14,614 nt of DNA from Clostridiales bacterium (lineage in GTDB: Bacteria > Bacillota > Clostridia > Christensenellales > UBA1242). Positions within the stretch are counted from its first letter, which is position 1, and each line of letters begins with the position of its first letter. Where the stretch lies: assembly GCA_918241715.1 (NCBI GenBank), contig CAKJYB010000083.1:1-14614 (forward strand), written 5' to 3'. The notes under the pieces are model-generated. The model was not told where the DNA came from. It did no database searches and saw only the letters and a list, made by a program, of their open reading frames with translations. This document shows positions 1-6,956 of this stretch, piece after piece. The position numbers were made by a program, and so were the translations under genes.

Positions 1-55
1 CCCTTAATGTATTATACTTACTAAAGTATTTTACTAGTTTAGACAAGGGGACACA

Positions 56-1417
56 ATGGCTAAAAATAGACGCAAAAAATTTTCAATTGCAAACTTTATA
101 CTTGTTGCGCTTTTAACTGCATTTGGAATTGTTTTGTCAGTATGCAGTTTTAATATTCCTTTCACAAGCTACACCTACAATGGTTTTGCAAAGTCAATTT
201 CACTTGGCTTAGATCTTGCAGGTGGTATTTCTGTTGTCTACGATTGCGATATTTCAAACGACAGCAACACGCAAGATTTGGACACAGCTATTGATGCAAC
301 GGTTGAAAGACTTACATCACTTATCACAAAAGACTATTCAGAAGCAACAATCACAAGACAGGGTGGCTCAAGAATCAGAATTGAAGTTCCATCTGTTACG
401 GATTCCGACAAGATTTTTGACTTGATTGGAGATCCAACACCACTTTACATGACATTGACACAGGGTTCTGACGCAGAAAAGAGAATTGTTGGGACAGACA
501 TCAACGATGTTCAGGTTGCTTACCAAAAAGACGACTCTGGAGAATTCAAGTATGGTGTTACATTGAAGTTTTCAAAGGCAGGGGCAGACAAGTTTGCTTC
601 ACTTACAGAAGATGCAGCAAATGGAGAAAAAAAGATTTATATCTATCTTGGCGAAGTTGATGACGATGCCGATTTGGTGCTCACTTGCGAACAGAAGATT
701 TCTGGTGGTTCAACTTTCATTTCAGGAAGTTTTGAAACATACGACGATGCACACAACTATGCTTTGAAAATTATGAGTGGAACGTTTAACGTAAAACTTG
801 ACCTTTTGGAAAGTTCAGTTATTTCTGCAACACTTGGAGCAAAAGCTCTTAAACTTGCAATCATCGGTGGACTTGTTGGTCTTGTGCTTATCATGATTTT
901 GCTTATGATAAGATATGGAGATCTTGGGGCACTTGCTGCATTTGCACTTACAATTTACATTGTGCTTATGCTCTTCTTCTTGCAAGCAATTTCATTTGTT
1001 CAGTTGACACTTCCAGGTCTTGCCGGAATTATTTTGAGTATTGGTATGGCAGTTGACGGAACGGTCATTATCTTTGAGAGAATCAGAGAAGAATATCGTT
1101 CTGGAAAGAAGATTCCACTTTCAACAAAAATTGGTTTCAAACGTGCATTCTGGCCAATCTTTGACAGCAACATCACAACAATTATGACAGCTATCGTGCT
1201 TTATATTTTGGGAACGGCATCAATTCAAGGTTTTGCAATCACACTTTTGATTGGTATTGTGCTTTCTATGTTTATGAACCTTGCAATTTTGAGATTGTTT
1301 GTAAAATGGTATTTGCCAATAAACAGCATCAAACCAAACAGACTCCGTTTGCCAAAGCAAGTTAGGGCATACAAAGAGCCAAACGAAGTGGTTGTAGGGG
1401 GTGATGCAAATGAGTAA
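56..1417 (+). CDS. secD: Protein translocase subunit SecD
   Basis: SecD works with SecF in the membrane beside SecYEG and uses the proton gradient to help pull secreted proteins out of the channel. The 453-residue protein has an N-terminal membrane helix (about 11-31), the SecD signature GLDLAGG at 51-57, a large extracytoplasmic region to about 260, then five hydrophobic helices between about 266 and 412 and a short basic tail. The motif LPGLAGIILSIGMAVDG (319-335) followed by IIFERIREE is the conserved fourth-helix region; Asp334 matches the aspartate implicated in proton coupling. The usual VDANV reads VDGTV here. The ATG at 56 has AAGGGG (45-50) five bases upstream. Its 3' end overlaps secF by 8 bases, which suggests translational coupling. 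The 55 bases upstream show no complete promoter; a gene before the window may be co-transcribed. The identification is firm. Confidence 0.96.
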   Translation: MAKNRRKKFSIANFILVALLTAFGIVLSVCSFNIPFTSYTYNGFAKSISLGLDLAGGISVVYDCDISNDSNTQDLDTAIDATVERLTSLITKDYSEATITRQGGSRIRIEVPSVTDSDKIFDLIGDPTPLYMTLTQGSDAEKRIVGTDINDVQVAYQKDDSGEFKYGVTLKFSKAGADKFASLTEDAANGEKKIYIYLGEVDDDADLVLTCEQKISGGSTFISGSFETYDDAHNYALKIMSGTFNVKLDLLESSVISATLGAKALKLAIIGGLVGLVLIMILLMIRYGDLGALAAFALTIYIVLMLFFLQAISFVQLTLPGLAGIILSIGMAVDGTVIIFERIREEYRSGKKIPLSTKIGFKRAFWPIFDSNITTIMTAIVLYILGTASIQGFAITLLIGIVLSMFMNLAILRLFVKWYLPINSIKPNRLRLPKQVRAYKEPNEVVVGGDANE

Positions 1418-2498
1418 GAAAAGAAGAAACACCTTCAGCCTTGACGAAAGATTTGCAAATTCAAAATTCGACTTCTGCAAAAACTTGAAGTGGTTTTTGA
1501 TTGCACCAGCAGTGATTATTCTTGTCGGAGTGATATTGTTGTGCTCTCTTGGGTTTAATCTTGGAATTGACTTTACTGGTGGCTCCAACATGACAATCTT
1601 TATTGACGAAAATGGAGATTATGGTGAAGTTCATAAACTAAGTGATCTCAAAGAAATCGAAAACACAATTCAAGCCGTTTTGGACGAACATGGTCTTAAA
1701 ATCACTACAATCCAAACGACAACAATGAATGTCAGCGAACTTTCAATCGAAAAGGGCAGTGCCGTTATTATCAAATATCAAAACAACGACATTCCAACAG
1801 AAGACATTGAAAAAGAAAACGACAAAATCAGACTTCAACTTTTGCAAAAATTTGGTTACGACAAAGACACAGACGAAGACAACCTTATTGAAAATGGTGG
1901 TATAACCACGGCAAGTGCCAGTGCAGAGCTTATGATGAAATCATTTATTGCTCTTTTGGTGGCGTTGGTATTGATGCTTATTTACATCATTTTCAGATTT
2001 GAAATCACAAGTGGTCTTGCAGCTGTTTTGGCACTCTTCCATGACGTGCTTATCACAGGATCAGTTGTGCTTATGTTTAGAACTCAAATCAACGTTTCAT
2101 TTATTGCAGCGCTTATCACAATTTTGGGATACTCAATCAACAACACAATCATTATCTTTGACAGAATGAGAGCTGATGTAAAGATTGCAAGAAATGCAAA
2201 CGAAAAAATCGACAACAACAAAATTGCAAACACTGCCGTAAGGGGAACGATGATGCGTTCACTCTTGACAGGAATCACAACACTTATTATGGTGCTTATG
2301 ATCACGATTATCGGTGTTGCTGACATCAGAGAATTTGCATTCCCAATTTTGGTTGGTATTATTGCAGGGTTCTATTCTTCAGTGTTTATCACTCCAGGAC
2401 TTTGGGCTATTGCTTATAGACCAAGAAAGAGAAAGAAAACTCAAATCAAACAAACAAAACAAGAAGAAGTTGTTGAAGTTGAAGCTGAAGCAGAATAA
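1410..2498 (+). CDS. secF: Protein translocase subunit SecF
   Basis: SecF is the partner of SecD in the accessory Sec complex. The preferred start is the ATG at 1410, giving 362 residues, because the G-rich Shine-Dalgarno (1396-1401) sits 8 bases before it; GTG at 1401 and ATG at 1404 are too close to that site. The protein has a first membrane helix at about 29-48, the signature LGIDFTGGS at 51-59, an extracytoplasmic domain to about 175, and five further helices to about 335. The GYSINNTIIIFDRMRAD segment (240-256) is the conserved fourth-helix motif; the aspartate common in many SecF proteins (SINDT) is Asn245 here. The C-terminal tail is a basic stretch (RPRKRKK) followed by an acidic, Val/Glu-rich end. 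A terminator follows 7 bases after the stop, so secD-secF ends its own transcription unit. In Bacillus the two are one fused protein; here they are separate. Confidence 0.95.
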   Translation: MSKKRRNTFSLDERFANSKFDFCKNLKWFLIAPAVIILVGVILLCSLGFNLGIDFTGGSNMTIFIDENGDYGEVHKLSDLKEIENTIQAVLDEHGLKITTIQTTTMNVSELSIEKGSAVIIKYQNNDIPTEDIEKENDKIRLQLLQKFGYDKDTDEDNLIENGGITTASASAELMMKSFIALLVALVLMLIYIIFRFEITSGLAAVLALFHDVLITGSVVLMFRTQINVSFIAALITILGYSINNTIIIFDRMRADVKIARNANEKIDNNKIANTAVRGTMMRSLLTGITTLIMVLMITIIGVADIREFAFPILVGIIAGFYSSVFITPGLWAIAYRPRKRKKTQIKQTKQEEVVEVEAEAE

Positions 2499-2504
2499 TA
2501 AATC

Positions 2505-2541
2505 AAAGAAGCCGGGTTTAAGCCTGGTTTCTTTTGTTTTT
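2505..2541 (+). terminator. Rho-independent terminator of secDF
   Basis: A 12-bp stem (2505-2516 with 2523-2534, two G-U pairs) closes a 6-base loop and is followed by a T-rich run (2532-2541). It begins 7 bases after the secF stop. Its 3' arm and T-run overlap the -35 element of the next promoter. Confidence 0.85.
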
Positions 2542-2562
2542 ATGAGGATTTTGTTGTATAAT
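2534..2562 (+). promoter_or_regulatory. Sigma-A-type promoter for the amidohydrolase-tex cluster
   Basis: TTGTTT (2534-2539), a 17-bp spacer and a perfect TATAAT (2557-2562) lie just upstream of the ribosome binding site AGGAG (2569-2573) for the gene at 2579. The predicted transcript leader would be only about 10 bases long. This is inferred from consensus match and spacing. Confidence 0.65.
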
Positions 2563-2578
2563 TTTTATAGGAGAAAAA

Positions 2579-3607
2579 ATGAAGATTTTTAGAAATGGCT
2601 ATATCGTTGACATAGAAAGTGGAACGGCAAAACTGGCAGACATTCTTGTTGGCGACGATGGAAAAATCAAAGAAATTGGGAAGAAACTGAAAGCAGATTG
2701 CAAGGAAGTTGATTTGGAAGAAAACTATGTGATGCCTGCTTTTGTAAACTCTTATTGCAATTCTGATTTGGCAGTTTCAAACAGCTTCGAATGTGGAGTT
2801 GGAAAAGATTTGCAGGAACTTGCAAGACAGCTTGTTTTTGTCAAAAATTTGCTTTCTGGTGCAGTTTTTTTGAATGATAAACCAAAAACAATAGAAAAAA
2901 TTGAAGATTATTCTGAAAGCGAATTGTCAAAAATGAGTGAAAACTTTGCCAAGACAAAAGAGAGATTTTTTGCAAAAGTTGGGCTTGATTTGTTTGAGCT
3001 TGGGGCAATTGACAAACAATACAAAAAGAGTCTGGCAGAAGTTTTGGAAGAGTTTGGCTTTTTGGATAGAGATTGTGTTTTGGTGGGTGGAAATTGTTTT
3101 GAAAAAGACGAACTTAAAATTTTCAAAAGATATGACACACCGATTGTTTTGACTCCAAACGAAGATGGGAGAGTTGGCAGAAGAATGACAAACATCAACG
3201 CCTTGAGATTTTTGGATTTTGACATTATGCTTGGAAGTGGAGACTACAGCGAAATTGACTTTTTTGCCTTTATGAGACAACTTATCCTAGGACAAAGACA
3301 ACTTTTTGAAGACAGCAAAATTTTGTCAGAAAAAGATGCTTTAAATATGGCATGCAATTCTTCACTTATGGGGTTTGAAAACAAAATCAAAGTTGGAAAT
3401 CTTGCTCATTTTGCAGTTGTTGCAAAAGAACAATTTGGGCAAAAAGATGTGCTTAAAGAGATTGTTTGGAGAAAGAACAAAAAAGACGTGTTAATGACAA
3501 TTTTTAAGGGCGAAATTTTGCAGAAAAGTGGCAAAATCCTTATGAAAAACTTGCCACAATATGATAAAATAATTAGTGAGATACAACAGAGATTAAGGAG
3601 AAACTAA
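2579..3607 (+). CDS. Amidohydrolase-fold protein without metal-binding residues (probable pseudoenzyme)
   Basis: The 342-residue protein resembles the chlorohydrolase / S-adenosylhomocysteine and methylthioadenosine deaminase branch of the amidohydrolase superfamily. What matches is the small N-terminal beta domain with VMPAFVNSY at 51-59, a segment like the family's E-L-L-x-S-G-x-x-x-F (82-98), DTPIVLTPN (186-194), FDIMLGSGD (214-222), and a C-terminal piece (KVGNLAHFAVV, 271-281) like the usual GSLEVGKDADLVV. The catalytic residues are missing: the HxH motif reads Y59-C60-N61, the later metal or substrate histidines are replaced (VGGN at 169-172; VLTP at 190-193), and the GTDG aspartate region reads GSGD. 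The protein is also about 80-100 residues shorter than usual, with the loss in the first half of the barrel. The AGGAG ribosome site is 5 bases from ATG. It ends one base before tex, so the two are likely co-translated. Its function is unknown; a binding or scaffold role is inference. Confidence 0.8.
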   Translation: MKIFRNGYIVDIESGTAKLADILVGDDGKIKEIGKKLKADCKEVDLEENYVMPAFVNSYCNSDLAVSNSFECGVGKDLQELARQLVFVKNLLSGAVFLNDKPKTIEKIEDYSESELSKMSENFAKTKERFFAKVGLDLFELGAIDKQYKKSLAEVLEEFGFLDRDCVLVGGNCFEKDELKIFKRYDTPIVLTPNEDGRVGRRMTNINALRFLDFDIMLGSGDYSEIDFFAFMRQLILGQRQLFEDSKILSEKDALNMACNSSLMGFENKIKVGNLAHFAVVAKEQFGQKDVLKEIVWRKNKKDVLMTIFKGEILQKSGKILMKNLPQYDKIISEIQQRLRRN

Positions 3608-3608
3608 A

Positions 3609-5762
3609 ATGACAATACAAGAAAGATTATCTACCGAATTTGGACTTAGAGATGACTACACAAAAAACATCATCGAACTTATTGACGAAGGCAACACAAT
3701 TCCATTTATTGCACGTTATAGAAAGGAAATGCACGGATCTTGTGATGACCAAGTTTTGAGAGACTTTGCCGACAGACTTAAGTATTTGAGAAATTTGGAA
3801 GACGAAAAAGCCAAAGTTCAAAAAGTTATCACCGAACAAGGAAAGTGGACGGATGAACTTGCAGCTGCACTTGAAAGTGCAATGACAATGACGGAAGTTG
3901 AAGATATTTATAGACCATACAAGCCAAAGAGAAAGACAAGAGCTTCTGTTGCTATTGCCAAAGGACTTGAACCACTTGCTGACATTTTGCAGGCACAATC
4001 AAAAGAATATGTGATTATGCAAGAAGCAGAAAAGTTTATCACAGAAGAAGTCCCTTCTGTTGAAGAAGCAATTGCAGGGGCAAAGGATATTGTTGCAGAA
4101 AGAATTTCTGACAGCGCAGATCTCAGAAAAGACCTTAGAGAAATTATTGCCGGAAAAGGATTTATTCAATGTTCGCTTCTTGAAAACGAAAACAATTTGA
4201 CTTATGAAACATACGCAACATTCAAGCAAGAAGTTGCAAAAATCCCTAGCCACAGAGTTTTGGCTATCAATCGTGGAGAAAATGAAAAATGCCTTAAGGT
4301 TGACATTGTTGTTGACGAAAAACTTACAATTCCTGTGATTGAAAGATATTTCAAAAAGGACAATGCAGACACAAATCAACTTATGGACGAAACGATTGCA
4401 GATGCATACGAAAGACTTTTGTTCCCATCACTTGAAAGAGAGTGCAGAAACAATTTGACAGAAGTTGCTGACGAACAGGCAATCAAGATGTTTGAAGTAA
4501 ACCTTAGACCACTTCTTTTGGAATCACCACTCAAAAACAACGTTATTATGGGATTTGACCCAGGATATCACAACGGGTGCAAAATTGCTGTTATTGACAA
4601 GAAAGGGGACGTTCTAGACACAACGGTTGTTTATCCAACTCCACCACGTTCTAAAACAGAAGAAGCCCTTGAAAAACTTAAGGCTATGATTGAAAAGAAC
4701 AATGTTGACATTATTGCCATCGGAAACGGGACGGCTTCAAAAGAAAGCGAAATTTTTGTTGCAGAACTTATTAAACACGTTTCTAGACCGGTAAGTTATG
4801 CTGTTGTCAGCGAAGCAGGGGCTTCTGTTTATTCTGCTTCAAAACTTGCTGCAGAAGAATTCCCTGATTATGATGTAAACCTTAGAAGTGCAGTTTCTAT
4901 TGCAAGAAGATTGCAAGACCCACTTGCCGAACTTATCAAAATTGATGTTAAGTCAATTGGTGTCGGGCAGTATCAACACGATATGCCACAAAATCGTTTG
5001 ACCGAAGTTTTGACGGGTGTTGTTGAAGACTGCGTAAACAGCGTTGGTGTAGATTTAAATACGGCTTCTCCAAGCCTTTTGTCATACGTTTCTGGACTCA
5101 ACAAATCAATTGCAAACAACATTGTTGCATACAGAACAGCACACAAAGGATTTAGGTCAAGAGAAGAGCTTTTGTCAGTTGCAAAACTTGGGCCAAAAGC
5201 ATACGAACAATGCGCAGGATTCTTGCGTGTTGTTGGTGGCGCAAATGTTCTTGACAACACTGCCGTTCACCCAGAAAGTTATGAAGCAGCACAGAAACTT
5301 TTAAAACTCTTCAATCTTTCTGAAGAAGACGTGAAAAACAACAACCTTGTGCTTTTGCCAAAGATGGTGGAACAAAAAGGTGAAAACAATGTTGCAAAAG
5401 AGTGTGGCGTTGGTGTGCCAACATTAAACGACATCACAGCCGAACTTTTAAAGCCGGGCAGAGACATTCGTGAATCAATGCCAAAACCTGTGCTTAGAAG
5501 TGATGTTATTCACATGGAAGACCTTAAAGAGGGAATGGTTTTCCGTGGCGTTGTAAGAAATGTTGTTGACTTCGGCGCATTTGTTGATATAGGTGTGCAC
5601 CAAGACGGACTTGTTCATATTTCACAACTTTCTGATGGGTTTGTAAAGCACCCAAGCGATGTTGTAAAAGTTGGAGATGTTGTTGACGTTAAGGTTACGG
5701 CAGTAGATCTTCAAAAGAAGAGAATTTCTCTTACAATGAAAGGAATCGAAAAAGATGAATAA
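3609..5762 (+). CDS. tex: Tex family RNA-binding transcription accessory protein
   Basis: Tex is a conserved cytoplasmic nucleic-acid-binding protein linked to transcription and RNA handling; its exact role is still unsettled in most bacteria. All expected parts are visible in 717 residues: the N-terminal Tex helical region (IPFIARYRKE at 31-40; YRPYKPKRKTRA at 101-112), a YqgF/RNase H-like domain starting at VIMGFDPGYHNGCK (312-325), helix-hairpin-helix repeats (about 478-545, with LNTASPSLLSYVSGL and GFRSREELL), and a C-terminal S1 RNA-binding domain (about 640-712, with DFGAFVDIGVHQDGLVHIS). The length is normal for the family. The ATG at 3609 is preceded by AAGGAG (3595-3600) with 8 bases spacing. 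The gene starts one base after the upstream gene's stop and overlaps the small mcsA gene by 8 bases at its end, which places it in the same operon. Confidence 0.96.
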   Translation: MTIQERLSTEFGLRDDYTKNIIELIDEGNTIPFIARYRKEMHGSCDDQVLRDFADRLKYLRNLEDEKAKVQKVITEQGKWTDELAAALESAMTMTEVEDIYRPYKPKRKTRASVAIAKGLEPLADILQAQSKEYVIMQEAEKFITEEVPSVEEAIAGAKDIVAERISDSADLRKDLREIIAGKGFIQCSLLENENNLTYETYATFKQEVAKIPSHRVLAINRGENEKCLKVDIVVDEKLTIPVIERYFKKDNADTNQLMDETIADAYERLLFPSLERECRNNLTEVADEQAIKMFEVNLRPLLLESPLKNNVIMGFDPGYHNGCKIAVIDKKGDVLDTTVVYPTPPRSKTEEALEKLKAMIEKNNVDIIAIGNGTASKESEIFVAELIKHVSRPVSYAVVSEAGASVYSASKLAAEEFPDYDVNLRSAVSIARRLQDPLAELIKIDVKSIGVGQYQHDMPQNRLTEVLTGVVEDCVNSVGVDLNTASPSLLSYVSGLNKSIANNIVAYRTAHKGFRSREELLSVAKLGPKAYEQCAGFLRVVGGANVLDNTAVHPESYEAAQKLLKLFNLSEEDVKNNNLVLLPKMVEQKGENNVAKECGVGVPTLNDITAELLKPGRDIRESMPKPVLRSDVIHMEDLKEGMVFRGVVRNVVDFGAFVDIGVHQDGLVHISQLSDGFVKHPSDVVKVGDVVDVKVTAVDLQKKRISLTMKGIEKDE

Positions 5763-5904
5763 CACAAACATTTGTCCAAAATGTGGAACATCTGTAAATG
5801 AAATTTTTGAAACTGGGTTTGTCGGTTGCCAAGAGTGCTACAACTTGCCTGAAGTGCAAAAGGTGATTGACAAAATGTATGCCGGCAAAACTCACAAAGA
5901 ATAA
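5755..5904 (+). CDS. mcsA: Minimal McsA: one-zinc-finger activator of McsB
   Basis: McsA binds zinc and activates the protein-arginine kinase McsB. The 49-residue product has CPKC at 7-10 and CQEC at 25-28, a TGFVGC core between them, then a short helix and MYAGKTHKE. This matches the second half of ordinary McsA (about 180 residues), whose pattern is CPKCG, GxxGCxxCY and a final GKxHxGK. The first CxxC pair, the linker helix and the UVR segment are absent. They cannot lie upstream in this frame, because a TGA at 5737-5739 closes it 18 bases before the ATG. The start overlaps the end of tex by 8 bases, with AAAGGA at 5739-5744. The next gene is mcsB, 9 bases after the stop, and this context makes the assignment strong. 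The gene is easily missed because it is so short. Confidence 0.85.
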   Translation: MNNTNICPKCGTSVNEIFETGFVGCQECYNLPEVQKVIDKMYAGKTHKE

Positions 5905-5913
5905 AAGGACACT

Positions 5914-6927
5914 ATGAACGAAAAATTTGAAAAAATTGCTATTTCTTCCAGAATTAGATTGGCTAGAAATGTCTCTGGCTTCAATTTTTTCACGAAACTG
6001 CGTGATGAAAATGACGCAGTTTTTATCTTAAATTCCGTAAAACAAGTGCTTGACCAATTTGGTTATTTTGATTTTATCAGACTGAAAGATTTGTCTCTTG
6101 ACGACTGCCAAACGCTTTTTGAAAGACACATCATAAGCAAAGAACTTATTGAAAACAAAGATATTGCAGCAGTTGCTGTTAGTGCTGATGAAAGACTTAT
6201 AATTATGATAAACGAAGAAGATCACATCAGAGAACAATGCATTTTTGATGGCTTTGATCTTTACAAGGCATTTTTTCAAATAAAGCGTTTTGACGATTTG
6301 CTTTTGGATTCAATTGATGTGGCATACTCTGAAAAATATGGTTTTTTGACTTCAAGTCCATCAAATCTTGGGACGGGAATGAGAGTTTCAGTTATGATGT
6401 TTTTGCCCGCAATCGAAATAAATGGAGATATTGAAATTGTCAAAAAAGACGCATTGGAAAAGGGTTTTACAATAAGGGGCCTTTATGGTGAAGGTAGCAA
6501 GGCTCTTGGAAGTTTCTATCAGATTTCAAACCAAAAATCTTTGGGGCTTTCTGAAAATGAGATTGTGCAAAGAGTTTCTGAATTTGTGGAGAATGTCTGT
6601 GAGATTGAACTTTCTGCAAGAGAAGATTTGCTTTCAAGAAATCACGACAAACTTGTTGACGAAATTTACAGAAGTTTTGGCATTTTGAAAGAGTGCAAAC
6701 TTTTGGGAGAAGAAGAAATGGTTGAACTTCTTTCAAAGATTAGATTTGGAGATGCGCTTGGATTTGTCAAAATTTTGGATTATAAAAAATTCGACAACCT
6801 TTACAATGAAGGTGCAAGTGCAAATCTGAAAGAAGACGAAAATTTTTCTGGTATAAAAAAGGAAAATATTGCAAGAAGTGAGTATATTTCTAACAGAATT
6901 AGACAACTGGTTAAAAAGGTTGTATAA
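5914..6927 (+). CDS. mcsB: Protein-arginine kinase McsB
   Basis: McsB transfers phosphate from ATP to arginine side chains of proteins, marking them for ClpC/ClpP. It belongs to the phosphagen (guanidino) kinase family. In 337 residues one sees ISSRIRLARN (10-19), the nucleotide-site segment, NEEDH (100-104) with the catalytic-acid region, SSPSNLGTGMR (147-157), and RGLYGEGSKALGSFYQISNQ (188-207) with the second catalytic glutamate at 193. The length is slightly below the usual 350-365. Two details are unusual. The conserved cysteine of the ACPTN-GTG motif is Ser148. The C-terminal RDxxRA motif, which binds phospho-arginine for allosteric control in the Geobacillus enzyme, appears as ENIARS (317-322). 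The start ATG has AAAGGA (5904-5909) just upstream. The gene lies between a minimal mcsA and clpC, the classical order, but without ctsR. Confidence 0.94.
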   Translation: MNEKFEKIAISSRIRLARNVSGFNFFTKLRDENDAVFILNSVKQVLDQFGYFDFIRLKDLSLDDCQTLFERHIISKELIENKDIAAVAVSADERLIIMINEEDHIREQCIFDGFDLYKAFFQIKRFDDLLLDSIDVAYSEKYGFLTSSPSNLGTGMRVSVMMFLPAIEINGDIEIVKKDALEKGFTIRGLYGEGSKALGSFYQISNQKSLGLSENEIVQRVSEFVENVCEIELSAREDLLSRNHDKLVDEIYRSFGILKECKLLGEEEMVELLSKIRFGDALGFVKILDYKKFDNLYNEGASANLKEDENFSGIKKENIARSEYISNRIRQLVKKVV

Positions 6928-6928
6928 T
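6900..6928 (+). promoter_or_regulatory. Likely clpC promoter inside the end of mcsB
   Basis: TAGACA (6900-6905, five of six consensus bases), a 17-bp spacer and a perfect TATAAT (6923-6928) span the last codons of mcsB. Transcription would start near 6935, leaving a leader of about 20 bases with the site AGGGGG (6944-6949) before the clpC ATG. I see no CtsR (GGTCAAA-type) or CIRCE operator at this promoter. Confidence 0.6.
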
Positions 6929-6956
6929 TTGGATATCATTAAAAGGGGGAACGACT

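Noticed and set aside
1220..1591. 123-codon open frame on the minus strand across the secD/secF junction
   Set aside because: It lies opposite two strongly identified genes, has no ribosome site, and its product has no recognisable pattern.
3551..3579. Possible promoter before tex (TTGCCA and an extended -10 TGATAAAAT)
   Set aside because: The hexamers are not at a workable spacing, and tex is one base from the upstream stop, so co-transcription is simpler.
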